Shown piece by piece: positions 1 through 8,691 of a stretch of 64,000 bases of DNA. The translations under genes and the position numbers were made by a program. How positions within the stretch are numbered: the stretch's first letter is position 1; each line of letters starts with the position of its first letter. The stretch is taken from positions 1,987,346 to 2,051,345 of the forward strand of contig AP018269.1 in NCBI GenBank assembly GCA_003994795.1, given 5' to 3'. Under the pieces are notes generated by a model. The model saw only the letters and a program-made list of their open reading frames with translations. It was not told the origin of the DNA and searched no databases. The stretch comes from Cylindrospermum sp. NIES-4074. Lineage in GTDB: Bacteria > Cyanobacteriota > Cyanobacteriia > Cyanobacteriales > Nostocaceae.

Positions 1-857
1 GGGGACATTTGCCAGTCGTTCTCAGCTTTGCCATCCTCCTGTTGTTCTTTTGCTGGTGGCGATTTGTAGTCAAGTAGCTGTGGTATCAAAACACTTGCTG
101 ATTCCCAGTTAACTCTTGGCAGGTGGTAAACAGACAAATCTGTGGCGGCGATGCCCTCAATTGGTGTGATATCGGGATATCCCCAGCTTTGAGCTACAGT
201 GGGGGACTGGATTTTGCCATTCCTCAGCCAATAACGTCCTGTGGTTGGCGGAGTTGCTGCTACCAAAGATGAGCCAGCACTAATCTTGGTTTCTGTCAAG
301 TAAGGTAATAATTGCTGAAGAGTCAAGCTAGGCAATGAGCGTAACTCTGTATAAGCTTTAAAGAATATCAGCCCTTGTCGCTCAACGGCTAACGGCTGGA
401 AATAGTTTTCTAAATTAGGTATGTGCTGTAACCATAGTTTCAGGGAGGAAAGGGAAATTTGCGCCACTGAACCGGCACTAGCGGCGATCGCGCGATATGG
501 TAAAGGTTGATGATAAAATAAATGGTCTGCGCCAAAGGTTTGCTCTGCTAAAAGCAACTGAGTCGAAACTTCTCGCCCAGCAGTTGCATCAAACGCCAGC
601 AACCGCACCCGACCTTGACAAACCAAATAAAGAAAATTGCTATTGTCGTCAATTTCTGCATCTAGATTGTAGTTAGTTAGCTCATCACCTAATTGAAACT
701 CATGGGTAAGCCAAACTTGACTAAAATCTAATGCTAGAGTTGTATCTCTGGCAACTAAATTTAAAAGTTTAATAATAGCCGCTTTTGCAGTAGGAGACTG
801 CGGGTTACTTGTATCTTTCCGCGCTCCCTCAACTCTTGACGACGAAGAGGAATTCAT
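1..857 (-). CDS. Cyclic nucleotide-binding-domain protein, N-terminal part (possibly HetC/PCAT-type ABC exporter)
   Basis: An open frame runs from an ATG at 857 leftward off the window edge, giving about 285 residues without a stop. Residues about 40-170 read as a cyclic nucleotide-binding (Crp-type) fold: a stretch of short beta-rich segments with VCQGRVRLLAF, followed by an EVSTQLLLAEQTFGADHLF segment. In Nostocales, this arrangement before a long further sequence is typical of large peptidase-ABC exporters such as HetC, whose peptidase, membrane and ATPase domains would lie outside the window. Seen: the N-terminal fold and the partial status. Inferred: the exporter identity. An 858-bp gap without genes lies upstream, which would suit a long 5' leader like that described for hetC. 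A stand-alone Crp-like regulator is less likely, because no helix-turn-helix appears by residue 285. Confidence 0.7.
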   Translation of the reverse strand, partial: MNSSSSSRVEGARKDTSNPQSPTAKAAIIKLLNLVARDTTLALDFSQVWLTHEFQLGDELTNYNLDAEIDDNSNFLYLVCQGRVRLLAFDATAGREVSTQLLLAEQTFGADHLFYHQPLPYRAIAASAGSVAQISLSSLKLWLQHIPNLENYFQPLAVERQGLIFFKAYTELRSLPSLTLQQLLPYLTETKISAGSSLVAATPPTTGRYWLRNGKIQSPTVAQSWGYPDITPIEGIAATDLSVYHLPRVNWESASVLIPQLLDYKSPPAKEQQEDGKAENDWQMS

Positions 858-1326
858 GGTTTTCTTTCAGAGGTTTTGGTAAATTGGTTAACTTTTTCTA
901 GACGAATAATTACAGAAACTAGGATTGGGAGATGAGAATAAGTATTGTTTTTAGTAACTGCTGATGTAATGTTGGTTAATTTACACAGTCGATGAGGATT
1001 TATCAAAAATTAGCGGGCACTTTAACCAGTATTTATTTTTTCGTAACCATAATTTTGTGTCTTCATATACAGTTTTCTCAAAATTTAAACAGTAGATAAT
1101 GCAGTAATTTTGGGGTTATTCTTTTTACCCCCTAACTTAGTAACCGTGTGTTTACGAAAATCTCGTAAACTGTGAAATCCTTCTTACAAAAAGAATGTTC
1201 ATGCTGAACAGAACCTCAGAAATCTATTATTGTGGGCATTTTTAAAACATTGGCTGGTGTTTTAAATCTATCAACTCTAACCATTACTTAAGTTTTACTC
1301 AGATTCCGGAAACAACCGGAAATAAA

Positions 1327-1368
1327 ACCATACTTATAATCCTTCTCTGTTGGCGATAGAAAAGTTAC
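1327..1368 (-). promoter_or_regulatory. Candidate NtcA-activated promoter (GTA-N8-ATC, 22 bp, TATGGT)
   Basis: On the minus strand, GTA-N8-ATC at 1368-1355 is followed after exactly 22 bases by TATGGT (1332-1327). This matches the NtcA class II layout (GTA-N8-TAC, about 22 bp, TAN3T) with two mismatches in the second half-site. Transcription would start near 1320, leaving a leader of about 460 nt before the ATG at 857. hetC of Anabaena is known to have an NtcA-dependent start several hundred bases upstream. The half-site mismatches keep this tentative. Confidence 0.35.
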
Positions 1369-1517
1369 ATTGAAAAAAGCGGATTTTAAAACATATGTCT
1401 GTTTGTGTATGTAACTTTGGTTGCAAAATTCAAATTAGGTTTCTGGATGATTTATGACACTCAGGGCTATTGGACAGGCGAGACGCTTATCCTACTGGAA
1501 TAGACCTATTTTGAAAA

Positions 1518-1711
1518 TAGGGGTGTAGGGATGTAGGGGTGTGTGGGGTGTAGGGTGTGGGGTGTGGGGTGTGGGGTGTGGGTGTGGGGTGTGGGGTGTG
1601 GGGTGTGGGGTGTGGGGTGTGGGGTGTGGGGAAAAGACAGAGAAAAAGTATTTCCCCCTTTCTCCCTTTTCTCTTCTTCCCCTACACCCGACACCCTACC
1701 CCCCACACCCC
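1518..1711. repeat. Heptamer short tandem repeats (GGGTGTG) with C-rich inverted counterpart
   Basis: From 1520 to about 1631 the unit GGGTGTG is repeated about a dozen times with small phase slips. After about 50 bases of pyrimidine-rich sequence, the complementary ACACCC-type sequence occurs at 1682-1711, so the two blocks could form a long hairpin. Such heptameric STRRs are a known feature of heterocystous cyanobacteria. A related pair occurs at 16562-16705. Confidence 0.85.
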
Positions 1712-1715
1712 TCTT

Positions 1716-4166
1716 CTACGAGTTTGGCAAATCCTTTAACAGGTAAATTGCCCAAATAGCCATTGGACGCAGATAAGTGCTAGCGCGGAAAGTACCAGTG
1801 GTAGTGATAGCTTCCGGTGTGCGGAACTGTAACCCATTGTCATAAATTTGCTGCACCACCGCCTCCGTCAGCCGCAAGGCTTCATCTTGCATCCCCATCT
1901 GCACCAGAAAAGCAGCCAGTCCAAAGTTTATCCCCGTCCAAACTTCTAGCGGGTGAGTAGCATTAGGGTTTTCCGGTACACCATCAGGACGAACCCCGTT
2001 AGCAGCACCGAACTTACCATCAAAAAACTTGAGGAAACAAGCATCATAGACAGTTTTCAAAGCAGAGAGGGCGCGATCGCACTTTACAATATCCGGTAAA
2101 CCCAGTAACCTAGCGTAGAACTGCCCACACAACTGATCAGCCATCACCACATCAGAACCACTTTCACTATCCAGACGATAATATTGCCCATTCCACAACT
2201 TCTCCTCATAAACTGGGCGAGACTTTTCCAACCAACCCTCATAAATAGACCTCTGCGCCCTCAATTCCTCTGCGTTCTCTGCGTCTGGGCGGTTCGTTAA
2301 AATGTCACAAATTGCGATCGCACTTTCCAAAGCAGCCAACCACAACCCGCCACAATAAGCACTCACACCCTGCAACCGCCAATCATCAAAAGTTTGGTCA
2401 GGTGCGCCAGAATTTTCCGGTATGCCATCCCCATCCTGATCAAAACTTTTCAGATAATCAAGAGTTTGGACAATCCCATCCCAACAGTCTGCCAGAAACT
2501 CTACATCACCCGCACCCGTAAGCAGAAAATCCCGGTATACTTGCAATACAAAATCGCTGCCTAAATCCTTCCACAAATTACAATCTTGGTAGCAGGTATA
2601 ATTAGTTTTTTCCCAAACGTGCTCATTAGGTGCGCCCAAATCATGAGGTGTAGCCCCTGCAACCTTGCGAGCGGCTGTAGTCTTTTCAGCCCCAATCGTG
2701 TAATAATAGCCAATGATGCGCTGATGATCATCGCTGTGGGGAATTGCCCGCGCAAAAGCCCGAATTACCGACTTTTCCAGTTCAGGAAACAGCATCAGCA
2801 AAGCGAAAGAACCATACAACCGCACATCCAGACTTTCATACCAGCGATAATCTAAACATTCTAATACAGCAAATTGCCCGATGGGGTCAAGTTCTGAAGC
2901 AGCACTCCAGAGAGTCCCGCCGCTAGTGAGGTCGTAAAGTTCATTAAATAAGGCCATTTTGAACCAGGAAGGTAAATCTTCGCGGTCGAGGATGGGTTTT
3001 TGCCAACTTTGAATTTGCGATCGCCAATTTTGATATTCTTTTAGGGATAAAGTGGCGATCGCTTCAGCATTTTGACCACTCCGCCCAAAAAAGTCTGTAT
3101 ATCTGCGATAATAGTTAATCCCGGCTGCAAATTCCGTCACCGGAAAATCCCAGGCCAGCACAAAGGGAACTTCTAAACTTTCTCCTGGTTGCAGAGTGAA
3201 CCGGACAGCAAGTGCCGCCCCAATTTGTGTATTTTCTGCTGCTGGATTAACATCTAAATAATTGGGCAAAGAACCATCAACAGCAAAGCTTTGCCATACT
3301 TCCTCACCCGTACCAGTTGGATTCCAGCGGGTATGATGAAATATCTCCACTTGGGGATGTTTGCGCGTCGTAATGCACCAAGTCCCGTCCCCTTCTTGCA
3401 CAGATGCATTGCTAGCCACCCGACCTAAAACACAACCAACCTGTTGCGTATTATCAATTAGCTGATTGTAATTTCCTTGACTTTCCCCCCAGCGTGGCTG
3501 ATATTCATAAACCGGACTACCATCATCACGTATTTGCACCTGGGGAGATTTGAGGGCATTAGTAAACCAACCCACCATATTTTCCCAGGTGAGCATAATA
3601 CTAAGAGTTATAGGTGCATCCGTGGGGTTGTGCGCTTTCCAGACAAACACCGCCACCGGGTAGCTAGTTTCTTGGTAATTCCCCGCCCAAACGGGGGAAA
3701 ACTGCTCACAGCTTAACTGTGCCTGAAATACATTCTCATAGACAAACCAACTACGCGGATAAAGTGCATGATATGTACCAGTATTTTCTTGTGGGGTGGG
3801 CATCTTGCCCACCCTTAATTCTGTACCCAGATACCATTGCCAAGCCGAGAGAGTACCATCTTCCGGGGGTTGAGTAGATAAAGCGTAAGCCTGGGAGGAT
3901 GTACCATGAGACTCAAAAACGCTAAATTGACAAGCAGAAACGTTCTTAAAGATATGTTCTCCGCCATCAATATGCCACAGATTAAAGTCTCCCCGTGAAG
4001 AACGACCGATGCAACCTGCACCAAAGCCACCTAAAGGCATACCATGCCACGGGCCATCATCAATATTGCTAGGGTAGCGGACTGTATAGGGCTTGTCCCA
4101 ACCTAAACCAATGGGACGGTTCCAAGTGCTAGCGGGAATTTCCGGAGAGAATTGATTTGTCATCAC
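1716..4166 (-). CDS. GH116 family beta-glucosidase / glucosylceramidase-like (GBA2 type)
   Basis: A predicted 816-residue glycoside hydrolase of family 116, the family of human GBA2 and bacterial beta-glucosidases, acting on beta-glucosides or glucosyl lipids. The N-terminal beta domain opens with GMPLGGFGAGCIGRSSRGDF (about 43-62). The catalytic (alpha/alpha)6 domain follows from about residue 395. The expected nucleophile is E436, in FAVLECLDYRWYESLDV, and the expected acid/base is D590, in SGAPDQTFDDW; their spacing agrees with characterised members. No signal peptide is evident, so it is probably cytoplasmic. Residues about 118-125 (RVGKMPTP) are encoded by a palindromic intergenic-type repeat near 3795-3820. 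It is transcribed alone. The family call is secure; the substrate is not known. Confidence 0.92.
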   Translation of the reverse strand: MMTNQFSPEIPASTWNRPIGLGWDKPYTVRYPSNIDDGPWHGMPLGGFGAGCIGRSSRGDFNLWHIDGGEHIFKNVSACQFSVFESHGTSSQAYALSTQPPEDGTLSAWQWYLGTELRVGKMPTPQENTGTYHALYPRSWFVYENVFQAQLSCEQFSPVWAGNYQETSYPVAVFVWKAHNPTDAPITLSIMLTWENMVGWFTNALKSPQVQIRDDGSPVYEYQPRWGESQGNYNQLIDNTQQVGCVLGRVASNASVQEGDGTWCITTRKHPQVEIFHHTRWNPTGTGEEVWQSFAVDGSLPNYLDVNPAAENTQIGAALAVRFTLQPGESLEVPFVLAWDFPVTEFAAGINYYRRYTDFFGRSGQNAEAIATLSLKEYQNWRSQIQSWQKPILDREDLPSWFKMALFNELYDLTSGGTLWSAASELDPIGQFAVLECLDYRWYESLDVRLYGSFALLMLFPELEKSVIRAFARAIPHSDDHQRIIGYYYTIGAEKTTAARKVAGATPHDLGAPNEHVWEKTNYTCYQDCNLWKDLGSDFVLQVYRDFLLTGAGDVEFLADCWDGIVQTLDYLKSFDQDGDGIPENSGAPDQTFDDWRLQGVSAYCGGLWLAALESAIAICDILTNRPDAENAEELRAQRSIYEGWLEKSRPVYEEKLWNGQYYRLDSESGSDVVMADQLCGQFYARLLGLPDIVKCDRALSALKTVYDACFLKFFDGKFGAANGVRPDGVPENPNATHPLEVWTGINFGLAAFLVQMGMQDEALRLTEAVVQQIYDNGLQFRTPEAITTTGTFRASTYLRPMAIWAIYLLKDLPNS

Positions 4167-4393
4167 CTAATGTCACAGCGTGCAGTTCTGAGAACACTAG
4201 CGCGATGTGTGACTTTTCTCAAGTCGGTTGTAAGGCAGGAATCTTGTTTGTGAATGATATATAGGAATCGGGTTTGAATTTTGAGACCATACTGAGACTT
4301 AAAGTCCTATCCAACAATACTTTTATCTTAAAAGCCTTTCAGAAATTAAAAGGAATCCTGTATTTAATTTTTTTGCTGATCATTAAAAGTCAA

Positions 4394-6265
4394 TTAACGC
4401 ACAAAACTTACTCGCATTTCCTCCCTCCTGTGTATTGGCTCAGAAAATGCCTGCTCATCAGTGATGAGATGATTGGGATCATATACCACAAACAAAACAC
4501 GCCTTTGATTATCACCATATTGAGTGATATCAGCAGAGATAGCTTCATTTATTTTGCGAACATCTTCCCTCTTGCGGACGTACTTTAGCTCAACCCAAAG
4601 TTTTAAAGACTCTACAGACCAGTCTGGTTTTGTAAGTGTTGATGACCATCTCATAAAAGGAAATTCACGCACTAAGTCGCTATCATGAGCTTTTAAAATA
4701 CCATCACATATCTCTTGAAGATGTGGCTCATTTTCTGGCTTGTGGGTTTTGCAAGCTGTAGGTATTCCAGACAATAATAGGTTACCTATACGATCTGCAT
4801 AACGATGCCATGATGATGCCAGGTGCTCTTGACCAGCAATCATAGCTAACATTGAGCTTTTATCCAGCTTTCCTTCAATTAATTGGCTAACATATTGCTG
4901 AAGTTGTTTATCTAGAACTTTCTTTGTGGTTTCACCATGTCTTTTATGCAATTCAACCAATTTTTGAGCCACCTCTCGGCGATTTGGTTGAGAGCGAACA
5001 GCGCGCGAGAGTTCAAGATTGAACTTGGTTGCTATCTCAGTTTCGCTCATGTGGCACAACTCAATGGCATGGCGAGTATAATCCACAGCCATGTTCTTTT
5101 CATACCCGTCTTTTCGAGATCCAGTGAATACGTCTGAAACGTAGTCAGTTTCTAAATCATTTACCGCTTGACCAGTCGCAAGGATTGCAATTCGCCTATC
5201 AATACACTGGCTACAAGTACCACAGTGCCACTGAGTTCTAGACTGGAAAAAACCAGTATGAGCGCAAGAACAAGTGTACTGAATAAGATGACTTGCCCCC
5301 CGCTCTGCTATGATGGAAACCACTTCGGCCTTTGTTTTGAGCAAGTAAGGGTTATCGACAACAAATTGACGTTCTGTGACCAAGCTATAGAGCCTAGTAA
5401 ATAACTCCAACGCGTGTGGATGAGTTGTTCGTGATGCCCTAGCTCGAAGGACTTCATCAGCAACAGGTAGATTCAAACTGACTATCCCATTCTCGAAAAA
5501 CCGAACTCCTTGGGCTTTCAAAGATTCTGCCACAACGGTTCCTAATGCTGAAAATAGAAATGAGCGAGTCCGCTGGGTATGTTCTCGACCTAACTTTCTA
5601 TTTTTATAGATCCAGACAGGCACGTGGATCATTTTTACAGTATATGTCTGCTGTAATTGTGCAAACAAACGACGCAGACGAGCGTCAAGTGTGACTACTG
5701 GTCTGTGGCTCACTAGAACAAGATTACTACCATTGTGAGCTGTTTCTACAGAGCCAGCAAGAGAATCTAGCCCTCCTGAAAACATCAATACACGCTCTAC
5801 TCCGTAGAAGGGCCAATCCTCATCATTTTGCAAATCTAGATATTGGTGTACTGGTCTATCTCGTTCAAGTGCTCTAAATTCAAATTTATAATCATCATCT
5901 GAAAGAAATTTCAAAACTTGGACTAGAAGTTGCTGTACATTGGGCTTGCACCAAAAATCTAAATCTCTTACAGGAATGACAAATTGAAAATCACGAGTCC
6001 AAGGCTCTCTAGTATGGTCATCTAACCATCCTTCTCCACGTTGTATAGCAGCATCGGTACTGTAGACATAGGAAGCAATCTCAAGTAAGTCTACAAGGCG
6101 AGGGGAAAGATGCTTCCTGAATACTTTAGCTACATCGTCGAACTGGATGTTGACATTAGGGTTGGTGCTACATGCATCCAGATCAAGTACTTTGCGACCT
6201 ACCCTGAGAGGATCATTATCTGGTAGTGTTACACCACTGCAAAGAATCAGTTGAGGTTGAATCAC
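4394..6265 (-). CDS. QueC-like PP-loop protein fused to a PD-(D/E)XK-type C-terminal segment
   Basis: A 623-residue protein with a GTG start. Residues 150-360 are QueC-like: the PP-loop SGGLDS at 163-168 for ATP binding, and the zinc-site pattern C334 plus HCGTCSQC (C348, C351, C354). QueC makes preQ0 from carboxydeazaguanine; relatives in the Qat and type IV CBASS defence systems have been repurposed. The 150-residue N-terminal extension is unrecognised. The last 110 residues show D548, then E559-L-K561, then a long helix and LFVVYDP (591-597), closely resembling the PD-(D/E)XK fold of restriction-type nucleases. The start overlaps the upstream gene's stop by 4 bases (GTGA), so the two are translationally coupled. 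No other queuosine genes lie nearby, arguing against ordinary tRNA modification. QueC homology is firm; the nuclease reading is a strong inference. Confidence 0.85.
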   Translation of the reverse strand: MIQPQLILCSGVTLPDNDPLRVGRKVLDLDACSTNPNVNIQFDDVAKVFRKHLSPRLVDLLEIASYVYSTDAAIQRGEGWLDDHTREPWTRDFQFVIPVRDLDFWCKPNVQQLLVQVLKFLSDDDYKFEFRALERDRPVHQYLDLQNDEDWPFYGVERVLMFSGGLDSLAGSVETAHNGSNLVLVSHRPVVTLDARLRRLFAQLQQTYTVKMIHVPVWIYKNRKLGREHTQRTRSFLFSALGTVVAESLKAQGVRFFENGIVSLNLPVADEVLRARASRTTHPHALELFTRLYSLVTERQFVVDNPYLLKTKAEVVSIIAERGASHLIQYTCSCAHTGFFQSRTQWHCGTCSQCIDRRIAILATGQAVNDLETDYVSDVFTGSRKDGYEKNMAVDYTRHAIELCHMSETEIATKFNLELSRAVRSQPNRREVAQKLVELHKRHGETTKKVLDKQLQQYVSQLIEGKLDKSSMLAMIAGQEHLASSWHRYADRIGNLLLSGIPTACKTHKPENEPHLQEICDGILKAHDSDLVREFPFMRWSSTLTKPDWSVESLKLWVELKYVRKREDVRKINEAISADITQYGDNQRRVLFVVYDPNHLITDEQAFSEPIHRREEMRVSFVR

Positions 6266-7071
6266 AAATCCCCCCGCTGCCGTTCTAATTCAGCTTGTAA
6301 CTTCTTTAAGGCAACTGCCATAAAGTTTGAGGTATTGTCGAGGTTAATTCCCTCTTGGAACTCCGTTTTTGAGTACCATTGTCCACAGAAGTCGCGTACT
6401 ATTAAAGCACTTTGCTCACAATGCCTTTGCAAAACTTCGTTGAATCGAGACAGATCACCAATCTGATGTAATTTGTTTTCATCCAGTTGCGCCGCAGTTA
6501 CCCGGCTAAGGTAGAAATTGAGAAATCGGGCCATGAATCGCCCAAAGAATGTCTGACCAAGTTCGGCAAAACCTTTTTTGGTAGACAGTTTTCTGATAAC
6601 TGTCTGTAATTCATCTCTACTACTACCAAATAGTGTTAGCTGTTCCGGCCCAGCCAGTGTAGTAATGGCTTCCCCTATCGCTTGTTGCGCCATCTCGCTT
6701 ATATCTGTGGAAAAAGCGTTAGTGGATAAGTAATCGTCTATGGCATTTTGGACTTCAGCCGTGAGGTCAAAAACCACTGCATCTTCCGAAAGATTAATTC
6801 CTATATTTTCTAAATGCACTTGCCATTCACTTTGACGAGCCGACAAAGCAAGCTGTGTAAGTAGGTAGAAAGTATATTGAAGTCCTTGATCATTAACGGC
6901 TTTCTCTAAACCAACCGCAGCAGCATCAAGAGTTTTGTGGGCAATATACCCTACTTGTTCCACTAACATTTTTTGACTACTAGAATTTGTACTGTCATCT
7001 CCAGTAATTAGAGAGACAATATTTTTCCACTTGCGAGTTTTGGGAATCGAACCCAAACGAGTATGGCCCAT
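6262..7071 (-). CDS. Partner protein of the QueC-like gene (QatB-position, starts Met-Gly)
   Basis: A 269-residue protein, first gene of a two-gene unit with the QueC-like protein. It starts MGHTRLGSIPKTRKW, a basic, glycine-containing head, then becomes mostly helical (about 30-265). I recognise no enzyme motif. In Qat defence systems the QueC-like protein is accompanied by a partner (QatB) whose N-terminus also begins Met-Gly with small residues, and the QueC relatives are thought to modify a protein N-terminus. The exposed glycine after Met removal therefore fits a substrate role, but this is inference. It is not clearly alignable to QatB by eye. The coupled overlap with the next gene makes a joint function likely. 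Confidence 0.7.
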   Translation of the reverse strand: MGHTRLGSIPKTRKWKNIVSLITGDDSTNSSSQKMLVEQVGYIAHKTLDAAAVGLEKAVNDQGLQYTFYLLTQLALSARQSEWQVHLENIGINLSEDAVVFDLTAEVQNAIDDYLSTNAFSTDISEMAQQAIGEAITTLAGPEQLTLFGSSRDELQTVIRKLSTKKGFAELGQTFFGRFMARFLNFYLSRVTAAQLDENKLHQIGDLSRFNEVLQRHCEQSALIVRDFCGQWYSKTEFQEGINLDNTSNFMAVALKKLQAELERQRGDL

Positions 7072-7488
7072 AATTACAAAAACGCCTTAAAGGCTATTTT
7101 GATGAATGAGGGCAAAGGTTTTACTGTGCTGATAAAAAAAGTTAATGAAAAGCATATAACTATAAAGAAAAGCTATTAGAGCAAAGTGTCTGTTTTGACA
7201 TGATCCGATTCTAGAGCCTTTTGGAGCAGTTTTAGGATCTACTTGTATCTAGACACTATAATCTGTAGCATCTCACTTGATGGCTTTAGTAATGCTTACC
7301 CGTGATGTTGGTTGATTGGGTGGAGCGATCGCCTGAAGTTCATAATTCTAGAATATACCAGTACAGATGATATATGTGTAGAGATGTTGCATCCCAGGTC
7401 TATCTTTGAATTACTTACCTAGTTCCCTTCTAGAATTGAAACTATTCTGCGAAAAATTTTTACTACACTTGTTCTTGTCAGAGGGGGT
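7072..7488. other. Divergent intergenic region
   Basis: 417 bases between the minus-strand QueC-like unit and the plus-strand PRK-like gene, so it should hold both promoters. One GCGATCGC octamer-like site occurs near 7326. I see no clear operator, terminator or small gene. Confidence 0.5.
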
Positions 7489-8430
7489 ATGATGAGCCGT
7501 CCAATAATTCTGGGTATCGTTGGTGACAGCGCCGCTGGAAAAACAACACTGACTAGGGGGATTGCTCAGGTACTCGGCCCGGAGAACGTCACCCTCATCT
7601 GTACAGATGATTACCACCGTTACGATCGCCATCAACGCGCGGAACTGGGTATCACCGCCCTCCACCCTGACTGCAACCATCTGGATATCATGCAGCAGCA
7701 TTTATCGCTGCTACGCACAGGCCAGCCAATTCTCAAGCCAATTTATAGCCACAAAACTGGTACATTTGAGCCACCGCAGTATATTAAACCCAATAAATTT
7801 GTGATTATTGAGGGATTACTCGGTTATTCTACCCGTGCAGCCCGCGATTCCTACGACGTAAAAGTTTATTTAGCACCTCCAGAACCACTACGCGCCAAGT
7901 GGAAAGTCAAGCGGGATACCCTCAAGCGCGGCTACACCCCCGAACAAGTACTAGCAGAATTAGAAAAACGCGAACCAGACTCAGAACAGTATATCCGTCC
8001 CCAGCGGCAATGGTCGGATATAGTCGTGAGTTTTTATCCCCCCAGTGAAGCCGAAGAGGAAAGTAATGGACATCTGAATGTGCGTTTGGTACTCCGTCCG
8101 ACAATTCCCCACCCAGATTTTACTGAGATCATCAACTCTACCAATGGTGATTCTCAGTCAGCGATTCGCTTGGGACTAGACAGGGATATGAGTAAGCCAG
8201 TGGATGTCTTAGAAGTAGATGGTCACGCCACCTTAGAACAAGTGAATAAACTAGAGCATATTATCTGTTCAGATATGCCTTATTTGCGGAATATATGCGA
8301 TCGCGAAAGTAACCCCGAATTAGGCAAAATTGCCGGGACAACCGGAGAAACCCTCCAAAGTTACCCCCTGGCACTCACCCAATTAATTATTACCTACCAT
8401 ATGCTCAAAGCTACGCAAATTTACCAATAA
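7489..8430 (+). CDS. Phosphoribulokinase/uridine kinase-family protein (PRK-like)
   Basis: A 313-residue P-loop kinase. Walker A is GDSAAGKTT (12-20). The CTDDYHRYDRHQRAELGITALHP segment (about 37-60) is the PRK signature carrying the catalytic aspartates, and VIIEGLLGY (about 106-114) matches the Walker B region. It is close to, but clearly diverged from, the Calvin-cycle enzyme of cyanobacteria; for instance GLLGYSTR replaces the usual GLHPLYDE. It is therefore probably a second, PRK-like kinase with a different role or substrate, not the main prk gene. It starts with ATG at 7489 or 7492 and is monocistronic. The family call is secure, the substrate uncertain. Confidence 0.85.
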   Translation: MMSRPIILGIVGDSAAGKTTLTRGIAQVLGPENVTLICTDDYHRYDRHQRAELGITALHPDCNHLDIMQQHLSLLRTGQPILKPIYSHKTGTFEPPQYIKPNKFVIIEGLLGYSTRAARDSYDVKVYLAPPEPLRAKWKVKRDTLKRGYTPEQVLAELEKREPDSEQYIRPQRQWSDIVVSFYPPSEAEEESNGHLNVRLVLRPTIPHPDFTEIINSTNGDSQSAIRLGLDRDMSKPVDVLEVDGHATLEQVNKLEHIICSDMPYLRNICDRESNPELGKIAGTTGETLQSYPLALTQLIITYHMLKATQIYQ

Positions 8431-8499
8431 CAGTGCGATCGTTCTCGTTCCCAGGTTCCACCTGGGAATGCCACTCAAAGGCTCTGCCTTTGATATTTG

Positions 8500-8691
8500 T
8501 TATTTGTCCTTTGCTACATCGAGCCAACCCTCAATTGCATCCTTCAAATTAGCCAACACTTCCTCCATCGTTTCCCCTTCAGTAATGCAACCGGGAAGTG
8601 CAGGGACTTCTGCCCAGTAGCCGCCCTCTTGTGCTGGATGAATAATGGCTTTAATTTTCATGGGTTTTGTTAACCTTGCAGCATGTTTCAT
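8500..8691 (-). CDS. HicB-family antitoxin-like protein, orphan
   Basis: A short protein with the HicB fold: beta strand KIKAIIHPAQEGGYWAEVPALPGCITEGETMEEVLANLKDAIEGWL. The true start is probably the internal ATG giving 53 residues (near 8661), because homology begins at MKIKAIIH. HicB normally neutralises the HicA mRNA-cleaving toxin, but no hicA-like frame is adjacent on either side, so this is a solitary HicB. Such orphans are common in cyanobacteria and their role is unclear. A palindromic element lies directly upstream (8712-8954). Confidence 0.75.
   Translation of the reverse strand: MKHAARLTKPMKIKAIIHPAQEGGYWAEVPALPGCITEGETMEEVLANLKDAIEGWLDVAKDK

Larger units (their letters stand above)
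858..1715. other. Long gene-free region upstream of the cNMP-domain gene
   Basis: No convincing reading frame lies in these 858 bases. The left part (860-1440) is AT-rich, suits a long 5' leader for the minus-strand gene ending at 857, and holds the NtcA-like site listed separately. The right part (1518-1711) holds G-rich heptamer repeats and a C-rich counterpart; all short frames there are low-complexity translations of the repeat. Confidence 0.6.

Noticed and set aside
1506-1759. Several short frames of Gly/Val/Trp/Cys or His/Pro/Thr repeats
   Set aside because: They are translations of the GGGTGTG heptamer array in different frames, not genes.
4394-7071. A standard queuosine or preQ0 biosynthesis locus
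   Set aside because: No queD, queE, queF or tgt neighbours, and the QueC-like protein has large N- and C-terminal additions.
8500-8691. A complete HicAB toxin-antitoxin pair
   Set aside because: No small HicA-like frame (about 60 residues with a catalytic His) on either side.
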